Assembly: GCF_000382385.1 (NCBI RefSeq)
Contig: NZ_KB908319.1
Coordinates: 411,143 to 475,142 of the forward strand
Length of the DNA stretch: 64,000 nucleotides
Source: Segatella maculosa DSM 19339 = JCM 15638
GTDB lineage: Bacteria; Bacteroidota; Bacteroidia; Bacteroidales; Bacteroidaceae
Direction of reading: 5' to 3'
The number at the start of each line of letters is the position of its first letter. Within the stretch, counting starts at the first letter, position 1. This document shows, piece after piece, positions 9,152 to 20,249 of the stretch. Both the position numbers and the translations under genes were made by a program. Under the pieces are notes generated by a model. That model was not told the DNA's origin. It saw only the letters and a program-made list of their open reading frames with translations, and did not search any database.

Positions 9152-9664
9152 TTAACCGTTAAACACTTTGTCCATACTGATGCCACGCTCGCCAGCTACG
9201 GTATAAGCATCACGCATCTCGGCGAGTGCCGCAATGGTAGCCTTCACAAGGTTGTGGGGGTTAGAAGAGCCCTTTGACTTTGCAATCACGTCAGTGACGC
9301 CTGCACTTTCAAGAACGGCACGCATAGCACCACCGGCTTTCAGCCCGGTACCGGCTGCGGCTGGCTTCAAAAGAACAAGCGCACCACCGAATGACATTTC
9401 GACTTCATGGGGAACCGTACCTTTCAGCACCGGAACCTTCACGAGATTCTTCTTTGCAGACTCCACACCCTTGGAGATAGCAGCCGTCACCTCACCGGCC
9501 TTACCAAGGCCCCAGCCGACAACACCCTTGCCATCACCAACAACGACGATGGCAGCAAATGTGAATGTACGACCACCTTTGGTAACCTTGGTTACGCGGT
9601 TGATAGCAACCAAACGATCTTTCAGTTCTATGTCACTATTTACTTTTACTTTATTCATTGCCAT
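9152..9664 (-). CDS. rpsE: 30S ribosomal protein S5
   Basis: 170 residues. The double-stranded RNA-binding-like N-terminal domain ([23 protein letters not shown]) is followed by the S5 C-terminal domain. The [10 protein letters not shown] segment carries the spectinomycin-proximal loop region upstream. A second Met at residue 3 (9658) is an alternative start. It lies 6 bp after rplR. Confidence 0.97.
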   Translation of the reverse strand: MAMNKVKVNSDIELKDRLVAINRVTKVTKGGRTFTFAAIVVVGDGKGVVGWGLGKAGEVTAAISKGVESAKKNLVKVPVLKGTVPHEVEMSFGGALVLLKPAAAGTGLKAGGAMRAVLESAGVTDVIAKSKGSSNPHNLVKATIAALAEMRDAYTVAGERGISMDKVFNG

Positions 9665-9670
9665 AATCGT

Positions 9671-10015
9671 TTAGAATTTAAGTCCTCCTTCTCTGGCTGC
9701 ATCGGCAAGTGCCTGAACACGGCCATGATAGAGATATCCGTTGCGGTCGAAAACAACTGTCTCGATGCCGGCGGCCTTTGCCTTTTCGGCTACGAGTGCG
9801 CCAACTTTCTTTGCCTGCTCTGTCTTGGCCAGCTTTTCGAGGCCAAGTGAAGAGGCTGAAGCAAGCGTCTTTCCGGTCAAATCGTTAATTACCTGAGCAT
9901 AAATCTGCTTGTTGGAGCGGAAAACACTAAGACGTGGACGCTCAGCTGTTCCGTTTACACTCTTGCGAATGCGGAACTTTATCTTAATTCGTCTTTCTAC
10001 TTTCTTTGTTGTCAT
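9671..10015 (-). CDS. rplR: 50S ribosomal protein L18
   Basis: 114 residues beginning [20 protein letters not shown] and ending [15 protein letters not shown]. It binds 5S rRNA and anchors it in the large subunit. It lies between rplF and rpsE. Confidence 0.97.
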   Translation of the reverse strand: MTTKKVERRIKIKFRIRKSVNGTAERPRLSVFRSNKQIYAQVINDLTGKTLASASSLGLEKLAKTEQAKKVGALVAEKAKAAGIETVVFDRNGYLYHGRVQALADAAREGGLKF

Positions 10016-10035
10016 AATCGTAAAATCAATTAAAA

Positions 10036-10608
10036 TTACTTGGCTGCAGCGGTCTTACCAGACTTTCTGCGAATAACCTCGCCTTGGAACAGGATACCCT
10101 TTCCTTTATAAGGTTCCGGTTTACGGAAAGAACGAATTTTTGCACAGATGAGACCAAGCAACTGCTTGTCGCAAGACTCGAGCGTGAGAAGCGGGTTCTG
10201 GTTTCTTTCAGACTTCGTCTCAACCTTCACCTCCTTGGGAAGTTCGATGAAAATGGGGTGCGTGTAGCCCAAAGAGAGCTCAATCAGATTTCCCTGATTG
10301 GAAACACGATAACCCACACCAACGAGTTCGAGCACCTTCTTGTAGCCCTCGCTCACGCCGACAACCATGTTGTTCACCAATGAACGGTAGAGACCGTGGA
10401 AAGCCTGCTTCTGTTTGGTGTCAACAGGGCTGTTCTCGTCGATGGTGAAAGTGATCTGGCCGTCAGCAACCTCCATCTTGACAGACGGGTCAACGTCCTG
10501 AGCAAGCTCGCCCTTGGGCCCTTTGACCGTCACTACATTTGTCTTTGCATCGAAGTTTACCGTAACTCCGGCAGGAACACTAATTGGCAATTTACCTATT
10601 CTTGACAT
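10036..10608 (-). CDS. rplF: 50S ribosomal protein L6
   Basis: 190 residues from [20 protein letters not shown]. The frame is open five codons further to 10623, but MSRIGK is the conserved family start. The two L6 repeats are visible, the second ending [19 protein letters not shown]. It lies near the factor-binding site. The gap to rpsH is 15 bp. Confidence 0.97.
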   Translation of the reverse strand: MSRIGKLPISVPAGVTVNFDAKTNVVTVKGPKGELAQDVDPSVKMEVADGQITFTIDENSPVDTKQKQAFHGLYRSLVNNMVVGVSEGYKKVLELVGVGYRVSNQGNLIELSLGYTHPIFIELPKEVKVETKSERNQNPLLTLESCDKQLLGLICAKIRSFRKPEPYKGKGILFQGEVIRRKSGKTAAAK

Positions 10609-10623
10609 ATTAAAATCCTCCAA

Positions 10624-11019
10624 TTAATAAATGTAGCAAAGAACCTCGCCGCCTATCTTCAGTTCGGCCGCCTCTTTGTTTGTCATTACACCTTTGGATG
10701 TAGATAAGATAGCGATACCTAATCCGTTAATCACTCTCGGCATGTCTTTGTAACCGGTGTACTTGCGGAGACCGGGGGTAGACACGCGCTTCAAACTCTT
10801 GATAGCGCTTTTCTTTGTCGAAGGGTCGTACTTGAGTGCGACCTTGATCGAACCTTGAGGACCATCTTCAATGAACTTATAGTTCAGGATGTATCCCTTC
10901 TCGAAGAGAATCTTTGTAATCTCCTTCTTCAAGTTAGACGCAGGAACCTCAACCACACGGTGATGAGCCATGATTGCATTTCTGAGTCTTGTCAGATAAT
11001 CTGCTATTGGATCTGTCAT
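10624..11019 (-). CDS. rpsH: 30S ribosomal protein S8
   Basis: 131 residues from MTDPIADYLTRLRNAIMAHH. The open frame runs 34 codons further upstream, but that part is basic/hydrophobic junk from the repeat-bearing gap, so 11019 is the start. The signature STSKGVMTNKEAAELKIGGE is near the C-terminus. In other bacteria S8 represses the spc operon. Unusually, the 311-bp gap before it holds a repeat array (11171-11280), so the transcript between rpsN and rpsH contains it. Confidence 0.97.
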   Translation of the reverse strand: MTDPIADYLTRLRNAIMAHHRVVEVPASNLKKEITKILFEKGYILNYKFIEDGPQGSIKVALKYDPSTKKSAIKSLKRVSTPGLRKYTGYKDMPRVINGLGIAILSTSKGVMTNKEAAELKIGGEVLCYIY

Positions 11020-11039
11020 AAATATAAAATGTTTAATTA

Positions 11040-11056
11040 ATCGGGACAACCCCGAC
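11040..11056. other. Small hairpin upstream of rpsH
   Basis: The sequence TCGGG ACAAC(C) CCGA folds into a short G-C stem about 25 bp upstream of the rpsH start. No T-run follows, so it is not a standard terminator. It could be a stability element in the rpsN-rpsH transcript. Confidence 0.3.
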
Positions 11057-11170
11057 AATATTAAAAATAATCGGTTGAAACACGACCGGTGAAAAGCGAG
11101 TGCCATTCCTTGCGGAGCCAACGTCTATGTGCCTTGCAGTGCGTGACAACCGGCTTGCGTTTCAACCGCA

Positions 11171-11280
11171 GCCGTTTCACGTTGCAAAATCAGTCATTTC
11201 GGCGTGTGATTCCAGCCATTTTACCGTGCAAAATCAATGGGATTGCAGCGCAATATCAGCTATATTGCATCGCGAAAAAA
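11171..11280. repeat. Array A2: five 22-bp units inside the ribosomal operon
   Basis: Units start at 11171, 11193, 11215, 11237 and 11259, exactly 22 bp apart. The common core is CCATTTTACCGTGCAAAATC and variants. The array belongs to the same family as A1. It fills much of the 311-bp gap between rpsN and rpsH; other gaps in this cluster are mostly under 40 bp, the longest others being 131 bp and 108 bp. Confidence 0.9.
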
Positions 11281-11330
11281 TCCTTGTTTGCAGCATGGGG
11301 AAATGCCCGTCGCTTTCCGATGTTCCGAGT

Positions 11331-11633
11331 TTACCAGCTTGCCTTCTTCACTCCCGGAATCAAACCTGCCGATGCCATCTCACGGAACTGGATACGCGAG
11401 AGGCCGAACTGACGGATATATCCTTTGGGACGGCCCGTTATCTTGCACCGATTGTGAAGACGGATAGGGTTAGCATTCTTGGGGATAGCCTGAAGTTTGC
11501 GAGCTGCCTCGTAAGCTTCGGCTGAATCCTCAGCGGTAGCGATGATCTTTTTCAGAGCCGCGCGCTTTTCAGCGTAACGAGCAACGAGCTTTGCACGCTT
11601 TACTTCGCGGGCTTTCATTGATTCTTTTGCCAT
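11331..11633 (-). CDS. rpsN: 30S ribosomal protein S14 (long, zinc-independent form)
   Basis: 100 residues, the long type without the CXXC pairs of the zinc form. It begins [20 protein letters not shown] and ends with the conserved [20 protein letters not shown]. It is slightly longer than many Bacteroidales homologues because of an insertion around [15 protein letters not shown]. It lies 15 bp after rplE and is followed by a repeat-containing gap before rpsH. Confidence 0.97.
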   Translation of the reverse strand: MAKESMKAREVKRAKLVARYAEKRAALKKIIATAEDSAEAYEAARKLQAIPKNANPIRLHNRCKITGRPKGYIRQFGLSRIQFREMASAGLIPGVKKASW

Positions 11634-11648
11634 ATTCCTTAATCGTTT

Positions 11649-12194
11649 TTATGCGTTCTTGAATGGAAGACCGAATGCCTTGAGCAGTGCCAAGCCTTCT
11701 TCGTCGGTCGTGGCCGATGTAACGAAGGTAATGTTCATGCCCTGAATGCGGTCGATTTCATCGAGATTAATCTCCGGGAAGATGATTTGCTCGGTGATAC
11801 CCAGCGTATAGTTGCCACGTCCGTCGAACTTGGTGGCGATACCCTTGAAGTCGCGGATACGTGGCAGCGAAACACGAACGAGTCTTTCAAGGAACTCATA
11901 CATACGTTCACCACGAAGCGTCACCATCACACCGATTGGCATCTTCTTACGGAGCTTAAAGTTGGCGATATCCTTCTTCGAAAAAGTTGCCACGGCCTTC
12001 TGACCGGTGATGGCCGATATCTCGTTGATAGCAACATCAACGATCTTCTTGTCTTGCGTGGCGTCGCCAAGACCCTGATTGATAACGATCTTCTTCAGAA
12101 CAGGGGTCTGCATTGTCGAAGAATAGCCGAACTGCTTCTGGAGTGCAGGAGCAATTGTCTCCTTGTAAACTTTCTTTAACTGTGCTGTATTCAT
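11649..12194 (-). CDS. rplE: 50S ribosomal protein L5
   Basis: 181 residues. It binds 5S rRNA and bridges to S13 in the small subunit. The signature [20 protein letters not shown] is near residues 31-50 and [14 protein letters not shown] near residue 100. Its ATG overlaps the rplX stop by one base. Confidence 0.98.
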   Translation of the reverse strand: MNTAQLKKVYKETIAPALQKQFGYSSTMQTPVLKKIVINQGLGDATQDKKIVDVAINEISAITGQKAVATFSKKDIANFKLRKKMPIGVMVTLRGERMYEFLERLVRVSLPRIRDFKGIATKFDGRGNYTLGITEQIIFPEINLDEIDRIQGMNITFVTSATTDEEGLALLKAFGLPFKNA

Positions 12195-12511
12195 TACTTG
12201 ATTTCCTCCCCTGACTTTTTAGCGATACGAATCACGTTCTTGCCTTCATGCTTGATGGCTATGCGAGTGGGCTTACCACTCTTGGGATCGATCAGACTTA
12301 GATTTGAAATATGAATAGGAGCCTCCATTTTCACGATACCTCCCTGAGGATGCTTGGCCGAAGGCTTGGTGCTCTTCGATACGAGGTGCACACCTTCAAC
12401 GATGGCACGGTTCTCGCTGACCAGCACCTTGAGCACTTTACCGGTCTTGCCCTTGTCGCTTCCGGCAAGAACAATCACCGTATCGTTTTTTCTAATATGT
12501 AACTTACTCAT
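12194..12511 (-). CDS. rplX: 50S ribosomal protein L24
   Basis: 105 residues with an N-terminal KOW motif ([20 protein letters not shown]). It is an assembly initiator of the large subunit and lies near the exit tunnel. It overlaps rplE by one base and lies 22 bp after rplN. Confidence 0.98.
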   Translation of the reverse strand: MSKLHIRKNDTVIVLAGSDKGKTGKVLKVLVSENRAIVEGVHLVSKSTKPSAKHPQGGIVKMEAPIHISNLSLIDPKSGKPTRIAIKHEGKNVIRIAKKSGEEIK

Positions 12512-12533
12512 TACTTACTTGTTTTATGATTAA

Positions 12534-12899
12534 TTAAAGAACCTCCGGTGCCAAAGAAACCACTTTCATATTCGCTGCACGAAGCTCACGAGCCACCGGA
12601 CCGAAGATGCGGCTGCCGCGAAGCTCGCCGGCATTGTTCAGCAATACGCAAGCATTGTCGTCGAAACGGATATAAGAACCATCGGCACGACGGATTTCCT
12701 TCTTTGTGCGAACAATCAAAGCCTTCGATACTGCTCCCTTTTTCAAATCGCTGGACGGGATAACCTTCTGTACAGCCACAACGATAATGTCACCCACACT
12801 GGCATAACGACGGCCGGTTCCACCGAGAACACGGATACATTTAGCCTCGCGTGCGCCACTGTTGTCACAAACTGTAAGTTTTGATTCTGCTTGTATCAT
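12534..12899 (-). CDS. rplN: 50S ribosomal protein L14
   Basis: 121 residues, normal length, beginning [20 protein letters not shown]. It forms a bridge to 16S rRNA. It lies 2 bp after rpsQ. Confidence 0.98.
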   Translation of the reverse strand: MIQAESKLTVCDNSGAREAKCIRVLGGTGRRYASVGDIIVVAVQKVIPSSDLKKGAVSKALIVRTKKEIRRADGSYIRFDDNACVLLNNAGELRGSRIFGPVARELRAANMKVVSLAPEVL

Positions 12900-12901
12900 A
12901 A

Positions 12902-13159
12902 TTACTTCGCTTTTTCAATAATTTGTACTAATCTCCATCGCTTTGTCTTGGACAGAGGACGAGTTTCCATGATCTGCACTGTATCGCCTACATTAGCCTC
13001 ATTCTTCTCGTCATGGACATGGTACTTCTTTGTCTTCTGGACAAACTTACCATAAATAGGGTGCTTTTCCTTGAACTTTGATGCAATAACAATGGTTTTA
13101 TCCATTTTGTTACTAATGACAACACCCTGTCTTACTTTTCTTAAATTTCTTGTTTCCAT
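12902..13159 (-). CDS. rpsQ: 30S ribosomal protein S17
   Basis: 85 residues from [20 protein letters not shown], the conserved Bacteroidetes start. The open frame has an earlier ATG at 13168, three codons upstream, overlapping the spacer after rpmC. It is an OB-fold primary binder of 16S rRNA. The end [20 protein letters not shown] is typical. Confidence 0.96.
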   Translation of the reverse strand: METRNLRKVRQGVVISNKMDKTIVIASKFKEKHPIYGKFVQKTKKYHVHDEKNEANVGDTVQIMETRPLSKTKRWRLVQIIEKAK

Positions 13160-13170
13160 CTGGACCATTA

Positions 13171-13365
13171 TTATTTTTGAAGTTCTCTCTGACGAAGTTC
13201 CGTTTCGATACGCGCGATGTCGCGACGAGCTGCCTTAATCTGTGATGGATTCTCCAGAGGTGCAATCGAATGGTTCAGCTTCAACTGGTTGAACTGTGCC
13301 TTTGCAGTCTCCAACTTCTCTGCCAATGCATTGGCATCGAGTTCTTTTAATTCTTTCATCTTCAT
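13171..13365 (-). CDS. rpmC: 50S ribosomal protein L29
   Basis: 64 residues, two helices, with the signature [20 protein letters not shown] at the end. A second in-frame ATG two codons in (13359) is an alternative start. It lies by the exit tunnel and is the docking site of trigger factor and SRP. It lies 3 bp after rplP. Confidence 0.96.
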   Translation of the reverse strand: MKMKELKELDANALAEKLETAKAQFNQLKLNHSIAPLENPSQIKAARRDIARIETELRQRELQK

Positions 13366-13368
13366 AGT

Positions 13369-13797
13369 TTAAGCGTTTTTATCGAAATCACGTCTAACAA
13401 CAAACTTTGTCTTAACAGGCAGTTTCTGTGCAGCAAGGCGGAGCGCCTCTTTTGCAATGTCGAATGAAACGCCTTCCACTTCGAAAAGAATGCGACCCGG
13501 TGTAACAGGTGCAACCCATCCTGCTGGATCACCTTTTCCTTTACCCATGCGGACATCGGCCGGCTTACGCGTGATGGGCTTATCGGGGAAGATGCGAATC
13601 CAAACCTGTCCCTGGCGGTTCATGTAGCGATTGACGGCCACACGAGCCGCTTCTATCTGGCGACTGTTGATCCATTTCGGCTCAAGTGTCTTGATACCGA
13701 ATGAACCAAAGGCCAATTGCGTGCCTCTCGACGCGTTGCCTTTGTTGCCACGTCCGTCTTGAGGTCTTCTATATTTTACTCTTTTTGGCTGTAACAT
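13369..13797 (-). CDS. rplP: 50S ribosomal protein L16
   Basis: 142 residues beginning [37 protein letters not shown] and MGKGKG are the conserved segments that contact A-site tRNA. It lies 15 bp after rpsC. Confidence 0.98.
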   Translation of the reverse strand: MLQPKRVKYRRPQDGRGNKGNASRGTQLAFGSFGIKTLEPKWINSRQIEAARVAVNRYMNRQGQVWIRIFPDKPITRKPADVRMGKGKGDPAGWVAPVTPGRILFEVEGVSFDIAKEALRLAAQKLPVKTKFVVRRDFDKNA

Positions 13798-13812
13798 GAT
13801 AGCTTTCTACTT

Positions 13813-14544
13813 TTAACGGTTATTGTTTCTCTTGCGATTACCACGGCCGCCGTTGCGACCTCCATTAGAGCGGCCACCACTTTGCTTCTCCTGAGTAAAG
13901 TTTGGAGTAAGTTCACGCTTACCGTAAACCTCTCCACGGCATATCCACACCTTGATACCCAAAAGACCTACCTTTGTCAGGGCCTCCGTTGCACAGTAAT
14001 CGATGTCTGCACGGAATGTATGCAGAGGCGTACGTCCCTCTTTGAACATTTCCTTACGTGCCATTTCGGCACCGTTCAGACGACCAGTAATTTGGATCTT
14101 GACACCTTCTGCACCTGCACGCATCGTATTCTGAATAGCCATCTTGATGGCACGGCGGTAAGAAATCTTACCTTCCACTTGCCGAGCGATGTTGTTGCCC
14201 ACGATGGTGGCATCAAGTTCCGGTTTTTTAATCTCGAATATGTTGATTTGGATGTCTTTCTTATAGAGCTTCTTCAGCTCTTCTTTGAGTTTATCGACAT
14301 CTTGACCACCTTTACCAATGACGATACCCGGACGGGCAGTGCAAATAGTGATGGTGACGAGTTTCAGTGTACGCTCAATGACGATACGAGAAACACTGGC
14401 CTTAGCCAAACGCTCGTTAAGATACTTGCGGATTTTGCGGTCCTCAACGAGGTTTTCTCCGAAGCTCTTGCCACCAAACCAATTTGAATCCCAACCACGG
14501 ATAATACCAAGTCGGTTGCTTATTGGATTAACTTTCTGTCCCAT
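13813..14544 (-). CDS. rpsC: 30S ribosomal protein S3
   Basis: 243 residues beginning [21 protein letters not shown] type II KH domain lies around residues 60-110 ([18 protein letters not shown]) and the S3 C-terminal domain around 115-210. The last 25 residues are a Gly/Asn/Arg-rich tail. S3 guards the mRNA entry tunnel. It lies 8 bp after rplV. Confidence 0.98.
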   Translation of the reverse strand: MGQKVNPISNRLGIIRGWDSNWFGGKSFGENLVEDRKIRKYLNERLAKASVSRIVIERTLKLVTITICTARPGIVIGKGGQDVDKLKEELKKLYKKDIQINIFEIKKPELDATIVGNNIARQVEGKISYRRAIKMAIQNTMRAGAEGVKIQITGRLNGAEMARKEMFKEGRTPLHTFRADIDYCATEALTKVGLLGIKVWICRGEVYGKRELTPNFTQEKQSGGRSNGGRNGGRGNRKRNNNR

Positions 14545-14552
14545 TCTGTTAT

Positions 14553-14957
14553 TTATTTTTCGTCGTTAGTTTTGGCATCAACAAACAGCGTCACGTGATT
14601 TGAACGCTTACGGATTCTATAACCACGGCCCTGTGGTGCCGGTCTCATACGTTTCATTGTAACACCTTCATCAACGAAGACTTTACTGATGTACAGTTCG
14701 CCGTCTTCGGCCTTGCGGTCATTCTTTGTCTCCCAGTTGGCAATTGCCGAACGTAGCAGTTTCTCAACGTCTGTAGCGGCCTGCTTCTTAGAGAACCGAA
14801 GTACTCCGAGGGCACGGTTGACCTCTAAACCACGGATCATGTCTACAACGTAGCGCATCTTGCGTGGTGAAGAAGGAACTCCCTTGAGCTTTGCGAAGTA
14901 CAGATTTTTGCGAGCTTCCTTGATTTTCTCAGCTGCGATATGTTTTCTTGCTCCCAT
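14553..14957 (-). CDS. rplV: 50S ribosomal protein L22
   Basis: 134 residues beginning [20 protein letters not shown]. The long beta-hairpin that lines the exit tunnel ends with [20 protein letters not shown], the family signature. It lies 34 bp after rpsS. Confidence 0.98.
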   Translation of the reverse strand: MGARKHIAAEKIKEARKNLYFAKLKGVPSSPRKMRYVVDMIRGLEVNRALGVLRFSKKQAATDVEKLLRSAIANWETKNDRKAEDGELYISKVFVDEGVTMKRMRPAPQGRGYRIRKRSNHVTLFVDAKTNDEK

Positions 14958-14991
14958 TATTATTCTTGTTTGTTAAATGGATTAACCCCGC

Positions 14992-15261
14992 TTACTTCTT
15001 GTTATTACCAGAGTGACCACCGAAACGGCGTGTAGGTGCAAACTCTCCGAGCTTGTGACCAACCATGTTCTCCGTAATGTAAACAGGGATAAATTTGTTT
15101 CCGTTATGAACTGCAACAGTGTGTCCCACGAAATCCGGGGAAATCATTGATGCTCTGGCCCAAGTCTTCACTACACTCGACTTACCACTCTCGTTCATAG
15201 CGAGAATCTTCTTCTCGAGCGATACGTTGATATATGGACCTTTTTTTAATGAACGACTCAT
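14992..15261 (-). CDS. rpsS: 30S ribosomal protein S19
   Basis: 89 residues beginning [20 protein letters not shown], with the signature [17 protein letters not shown] near the end. It is part of the small-subunit head and a partner of S13. It lies 10 bp after rplB. Confidence 0.98.
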   Translation of the reverse strand: MSRSLKKGPYINVSLEKKILAMNESGKSSVVKTWARASMISPDFVGHTVAVHNGNKFIPVYITENMVGHKLGEFAPTRRFGGHSGNNKK

Positions 15262-15271
15262 AATTTACTCT

Positions 15272-16099
15272 TTATTTTTTGTTAGCTCTTTCGATAATAT
15301 ACTTGTTTGAAAGCTTCTTAGGTGCGCGAGTCTTGAGACCCTTAGCGTAAAGACCCTTACGAGAACGTGGGTGACCACCACTCTGACGACCTTCACCACC
15401 ACCCATTGGGTGATCAACAGGGTTCATAACAACACCACGGTTGTGTGGGCGACGACCCAACCAGCGAGAGCGACCAGCCTTACCCGACTGTTCCAATGCA
15501 TGGTCGGAGTTACCAACACTACCTACTGTAGCTTTACAAGCACTCAAAATCTGACGGGTTTCGCCAGAAGGGAGCTTAATAACACAATAACTGCCCTCAC
15601 GAGAAGTCAACTGAGCAAAGTTACCAGCCGAACGAACAAGCAAAGCACCCTGACCCGGACGCAATTCAATGTTGTGAATTACCGTACCAACAGGAATGTT
15701 TGCAAGCGGGAGCGCATTACCGATTTCAGGAGCAGCCTCTGCACCCGACATCAATGTTGCACCAACCTGCAGTCCGTTAGGAGCAATAATGTAACGTTTT
15801 TCACCATCAGCGTAGAATAAAAGCGCAATGCGAGCCGAGCGATTTGGGTCATACTCGATTGTCTTCACTACAGCCGGAACACCATCTTTCTCACGTTTAA
15901 AGTCTATCAGACGATATTTCTGCTTATGGCCACCGCCAATGTAGCGAACGGTCATCTTACCGGTGTTATTTCGACCACCGGTAGAACGTTTGCCGTAAAC
16001 GAGAGACTTCTCTGGCACGGATGCAGTAATATCCTCGAACGTGCCAATAACTTTGTGTCTTTGTCCCGGAGTAACCGGGTTTAATTTACGTACTGCCAT
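15272..16099 (-). CDS. rplB: 50S ribosomal protein L2
   Basis: 275 residues. The C-terminal region near the peptidyl transferase centre shows [20 protein letters not shown], including the conserved histidine. It is needed for subunit association and peptidyl transfer. It lies 8 bp after rplW. Confidence 0.98.
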   Translation of the reverse strand: MAVRKLNPVTPGQRHKVIGTFEDITASVPEKSLVYGKRSTGGRNNTGKMTVRYIGGGHKQKYRLIDFKREKDGVPAVVKTIEYDPNRSARIALLFYADGEKRYIIAPNGLQVGATLMSGAEAAPEIGNALPLANIPVGTVIHNIELRPGQGALLVRSAGNFAQLTSREGSYCVIKLPSGETRQILSACKATVGSVGNSDHALEQSGKAGRSRWLGRRPHNRGVVMNPVDHPMGGGEGRQSGGHPRSRKGLYAKGLKTRAPKKLSNKYIIERANKK

Positions 16100-16107
16100 T
16101 TTTTATT

Positions 16108-16401
16108 TTAAATATTGCTGTAAAAATCAATTGTATCGCCTTCCTTTACAGTGACGATTGCCTTCTTGAACGCATTCTTCTGGCCCTTGATAAGACCTGC
16201 CTTGGTATAACGGCTCAACCGCTTTCCGGCATAACGAAGCGTGTTCACGTCAACTACCGTAACATGATACAGGCTTTCGACTTCCTTCTTAATTTGGAGC
16301 TTATTAGCCTCAGGACGAACGATGAAGCCATAGCGGCTCGGGTTCTTCTCCGTAATCTTGGTTTGCTTCTCAGTAACCAATGGTTTAATAATAAATGCCA
16401 T
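16108..16401 (-). CDS. rplW: 50S ribosomal protein L23
   Basis: 97 residues beginning MAFIIKPLVTEKQTKITEKN. It lies at the exit tunnel and docks trigger factor and SRP. It lies 17 bp after rplD. Confidence 0.97.
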   Translation of the reverse strand: MAFIIKPLVTEKQTKITEKNPSRYGFIVRPEANKLQIKKEVESLYHVTVVDVNTLRYAGKRLSRYTKAGLIKGQKNAFKKAIVTVKEGDTIDFYSNI

Positions 16402-16418
16402 AATCTAATATCTCCTTT

Positions 16419-17048
16419 TTACTTATTTAAGATTTCGTCAATAGCCTTCAACGATCTTTCGGTAACAAGCACAACATCTGCGTTCAAGACTTTATATGAA
16501 TTGAGCGCAGTTGCGCGCATTACCTCTGCACGCTGAATATTACGAGCGGACAAATATACGTTTTTATTTACTTCCGGCAAAAGCAGAAGTGTTTTCTTGC
16601 CGTCAACTTTAAGATTTTTTGCAAAATTTACAAACTCTTTAGTCTTAGGTGCTTCAAAGTTGAAGTCTTCCACCACGATAACAGCATTCTCCTTAGCCTT
16701 ATAAGAGAGGGCAGACTTGCGGGCAAGAACCTTTACTTTCTTATTCAACTTGAAGTCGTAATTGCGTGGTTTAGGACCAAACACACGGGCACCACCGACA
16801 AGCACAGGCGAGTTGATGTCTCCACGACGGGCACCACCGCCGCCTTTCTGACGACCCAGCTTGCGAGTAGAGCCACTCAGTTCGCTTCTTTCCTTCGTCT
16901 TGGCCGTACCCTGACGCTGTGCGGCCAGATACTGCTTGACATCCAAGTAAAGAACGTGATCGTTAGGCTCAATTCCAAAGATAGCCTCGTTCAGGGTTAC
17001 CTTTCTTCCGGTCTCCTGACCATTGATATTTAAAACGCTAACTTCCAT
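16419..17048 (-). CDS. rplD: 50S ribosomal protein L4
   Basis: 209 residues. The long loop that reaches the exit tunnel shows [20 protein letters not shown] and [17 protein letters not shown]. In Escherichia coli L4 represses the S10 operon; no matching leader was recognised here. It overlaps the rplC stop by one base. Confidence 0.98.
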   Translation of the reverse strand: MEVSVLNINGQETGRKVTLNEAIFGIEPNDHVLYLDVKQYLAAQRQGTAKTKERSELSGSTRKLGRQKGGGGARRGDINSPVLVGGARVFGPKPRNYDFKLNKKVKVLARKSALSYKAKENAVIVVEDFNFEAPKTKEFVNFAKNLKVDGKKTLLLLPEVNKNVYLSARNIQRAEVMRATALNSYKVLNADVVLVTERSLKAIDEILNK

Positions 17049-17662
17049 TACTTTTTGATTAAAACGGTTGAACCATTACATCCGGCAACAGAACCCTTGA
17101 CAAGAAGGAGGTTGTGCTCCGGGATTACCTTTAACACTTGCAGATTCTGAGTAGTAACACGGTCACCGCCCATCTGCCCAGCCATGCGCATACCCTTAAA
17201 GACCTTAGCCGGGTAAGAACAAGCACCGATAGAACCCGGTTTGCGAGCGCGGTCGTCCTGACCATGAGTACTCTGGCCCACACCACCGAAACCATGACGC
17301 TTGACTACGCCTTGGAAACCTTTTCCTTTGGAGGTTCCGACCACGTCGACAAACTTCGTGTCGGCAAAAAGCTCAACCGTAATGGTGTCACCGAGGTTAT
17401 GCTCCTCGTCAAACTTGAACTCGGCCAAGTGCTTCTTCGGTGTTGTGCCTGCCTTCTTGAAGGTTCCCAGCAACGGCTTTGAGGTACGACGCTCTTTAGC
17501 CTCTTCGAAACCTAACTGAAGTGCTTTGTAACCATCTTTTTCTTCTGTCTTTACTTGGGTTACAACACAAGGACCAGCTTCGATAACAGTGCACGGAACA
17601 TTCTTACCGTCGGCACTGAAAACGGATGTCATTCCGATTTTTTTTCCAATTAATCCTGGCAT
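17048..17662 (-). CDS. rplC: 50S ribosomal protein L3
   Basis: 204 residues beginning [20 protein letters not shown]. The loop region near the peptidyl transferase centre includes [19 protein letters not shown] and the glutamine-containing [12 protein letters not shown] stretch. It is an assembly initiator of the large subunit. It lies 41 bp after rpsJ. Confidence 0.98.
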   Translation of the reverse strand: MPGLIGKKIGMTSVFSADGKNVPCTVIEAGPCVVTQVKTEEKDGYKALQLGFEEAKERRTSKPLLGTFKKAGTTPKKHLAEFKFDEEHNLGDTITVELFADTKFVDVVGTSKGKGFQGVVKRHGFGGVGQSTHGQDDRARKPGSIGACSYPAKVFKGMRMAGQMGGDRVTTQNLQVLKVIPEHNLLLVKGSVAGCNGSTVLIKK

Positions 17663-17703
17663 TTCAATAATAATTTAATCGATAAATAATCTACGTTCTG
17701 AAA

Positions 17704-18009
17704 TCAGACTTTAATCTCTACTTCCACACCTGACGGCAATTCGAGCTTCATCAAGGCATCGACTGTCTTTGCAGTAGAGCTGTAGATGTCGATGAGCCGC
17801 TTGAAGTTTGAAAGTTGGAACTGTTCACGGGCCTTCTTATTGACGAAGGTAGAACGGTTCACGGTGTAGATACGCTTGTGGGTCGGCAATGGAATAGGAC
17901 CACTGACGATAGCACCCGTGGCCTTAACGGCCTTTACAATCTTTTCTGCTGACTTGTCAACCAACATGTGGTCGTAAGATTTCAGCTTGATTCTGATTTT
18001 CTGACTCAT
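17704..18009 (-). CDS. rpsJ: 30S ribosomal protein S10
   Basis: 101 residues beginning [20 protein letters not shown], with the conserved [20 protein letters not shown] stretch. It is also the NusE antitermination factor in other bacteria. It lies 104 bp after fusA. Confidence 0.98.
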   Translation of the reverse strand: MSQKIRIKLKSYDHMLVDKSAEKIVKAVKATGAIVSGPIPLPTHKRIYTVNRSTFVNKKAREQFQLSNFKRLIDIYSSTAKTVDALMKLELPSGVEVEIKV

Positions 18010-18113
18010 TGTTTTGATATTATAAGATGAATAAAAAGAAGCAAAGAGGTGCGCCGTTTAAGAGTCATTCGCTAAACAGCGCCTCTACGCTTGATAATGA
18101 TATTTCTCTTGTC

Positions 18114-20228
18114 TTAGAGAAGTTCTGCATGACCATGAACCTCCTCAAGCACGGCCTTGGCAATACTTGTGGAAAGTGCCTCATGGTGATCATACTCCAT
18201 GGAAGATGTTGCTCGACCGGAAGTGATGGTACGCAGAGCGGTCACATAACCGAACATCTCTGCCAACGGAACCATGGCTTTCACGATACGGGCACCGCTG
18301 CGAGCCTCTTCCATTCCCTGAACAAGACCACGGCGCTTGTTCAAGTCTCCGATAACATCACCCATGTTCTCTTCAGGAGTAACAACCTCTACCTTCATAA
18401 TCGGCTCCATCAACACAGGGCCTGCCTTTGGACAAAGTACTCGGAATGCCTGATGAGCCACCAACTCGAACGACAACTGATCGGAGTCTACAGGGTGGAA
18501 GCTACCATCGGTCAACGTCACCTTCATACCGGTCATTGGGAAACCACCAAGGACTCCGTTACGCAAACAGTCTGCAAAGCCTTTCTGCACCGACGGAATG
18601 AACTCCTTGGGCACGTTACCACCTTTAACCTCGTTGATGAACTGCAAGTCGCTTTCTGTGAAGTCTTCGTCCTTCGGGCCGATAGTTACATCGATACAAG
18701 CAAACTTACCACGACCACCAGACTGCTTCTTGTAGGTTTCGCGGCTCTGTGCCGTGCGTGTGATGGCCTCTTTATAGTTCACCTGTGGCTTACCTTGGTT
18801 ACATTCTACCTTGAACTCGCGTTTCAAGCGGTCGATAATGATATCCAAGTGGAGCTCACCCATACCTGAGATAATGGTCTGACCGCTCTGCTCATCGGTA
18901 CGAACAGTGAAAGTCGGGTCCTCTTCGGCCAACTTAGCAAGACCGTTATCCAACTTAGCAACGTCTGCCTGGCTCTTCGGCTCAACAGCAATGGAAATCA
19001 CTGTATCGGGGAAAGTCATAGATTCCAGTACGATGGGCGCTTTCTCATCACAGAGTGTGTCACCCGTACGAATATCTTTAAAACCTACACCTGCACCGAT
19101 ATCGCCCGCATCAATAGAATCCATCGGAATTTCCTGCTTGGAGTTCATCTGGAACAAGCGACTAATACGTTCTTTCTTGCCCGAACGCGGGTTATAAACA
19201 TAGGAACCGGCAGCAATCTTACCGGAATAAACGCGGAAGAACACCAAACGACCCATGAACGGATCAGTGGCTATCTTGAATGCCAATGCCGAAGTGGGTG
19301 CATCTTCTGAAGGTTTGCGGTCTTCTTCTTCTTCTGTGTCAGGATTTGTTCCCACAATAGCCTGCGTATCAACAGGTGAAGGCAGGAATGCACAAACATA
19401 ATCCAACAAAGGTTGAACACCTTTATTTTTATAAGAAGAGCCCAACAACATGGGGCAGCATTCCATGGCAATACAACCCTTGCGAATGGCACGCAACAAC
19501 TGTGCTTCGCTGACATCCTTGCCATCGAGATAGAGCTCCATCACCTCGTCATCGAAGTTAGCTGCACCCTCAACGAGCTTCTCACGCCATTCAGCTGCCT
19601 CGTCTGCAAGCTCAGCCGGAATATCTTCTACATCATATTCAGCGCCCATCGTCTCGTCATGCCACAAGATAGCCTTCATCTTAATCAGGTCCACAACGCC
19701 TTTGAAGTTCTCTTCTGCACCAATAGGAATCTGGATAGCGATAGGATTGGCACCCAGAATATCCTTCATCTGCTGAACAGTCTCAAAGAAGTTGGCGCCC
19801 GAACGGTCCATCTTATTCACATAACCGATACGCGGAACGTTATATTTGTCGGCCTGACGCCAAACAGTCTCTGACTGTGGCTGAACACCATCGGCAGCCG
19901 AATAGGTTGCAACGGCTCCATCAAGCACACGAAGCGAACGCTCTACCTCTGCGGTGAAGTCAACGTGTCCCGGAGTATCAATCAAGTTAATCTTATATGA
20001 CTTGCCCTCATAGTTCCAATTACAAGTGGTCGCAGCCGAAGTAATCGTGATACCACGCTCCTGCTCCTGTGCCATCCAGTCCATTGTAGCTGCACCGTCA
20101 TGCACCTCACCAATCTTATGCGTCTTACCGGTGTAGAAAAGAATGCGCTCCGACGTGGTTGTCTTGCCGGCATCGATGTGAGCCATGATACCGATATTAC
20201 GAGTCAAATGTAAATCGCGATTTGCCAT
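18114..20228 (-). CDS. fusA: Translation elongation factor G
   Basis: 704 residues. It is the GTPase that drives translocation and, with RRF, ribosome recycling. The G motifs are AHIDAGKTT (about residues 16-24), [11 protein letters not shown] (switch I), DTPGHVDF (about 84-91) and NKMD (about 138-141). Domains II-V follow, ending with the domain V-IV segment [16 protein letters not shown]. It lies between rpsG and rpsJ, the usual str operon order without tuf. Confidence 0.98.
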   Translation of the reverse strand: MANRDLHLTRNIGIMAHIDAGKTTTSERILFYTGKTHKIGEVHDGAATMDWMAQEQERGITITSAATTCNWNYEGKSYKINLIDTPGHVDFTAEVERSLRVLDGAVATYSAADGVQPQSETVWRQADKYNVPRIGYVNKMDRSGANFFETVQQMKDILGANPIAIQIPIGAEENFKGVVDLIKMKAILWHDETMGAEYDVEDIPAELADEAAEWREKLVEGAANFDDEVMELYLDGKDVSEAQLLRAIRKGCIAMECCPMLLGSSYKNKGVQPLLDYVCAFLPSPVDTQAIVGTNPDTEEEEDRKPSEDAPTSALAFKIATDPFMGRLVFFRVYSGKIAAGSYVYNPRSGKKERISRLFQMNSKQEIPMDSIDAGDIGAGVGFKDIRTGDTLCDEKAPIVLESMTFPDTVISIAVEPKSQADVAKLDNGLAKLAEEDPTFTVRTDEQSGQTIISGMGELHLDIIIDRLKREFKVECNQGKPQVNYKEAITRTAQSRETYKKQSGGRGKFACIDVTIGPKDEDFTESDLQFINEVKGGNVPKEFIPSVQKGFADCLRNGVLGGFPMTGMKVTLTDGSFHPVDSDQLSFELVAHQAFRVLCPKAGPVLMEPIMKVEVVTPEENMGDVIGDLNKRRGLVQGMEEARSGARIVKAMVPLAEMFGYVTALRTITSGRATSSMEYDHHEALSTSIAKAVLEEVHGHAELL

Positions 20229-20249
20229 TTTCTTTTTACCTTTATTTGA

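Noticed and set aside
11100..11525. Plus-strand frames overlapping the rpsN-rpsH gap
   Set aside because: They run through array A2 and antisense to rpsN; no family features.
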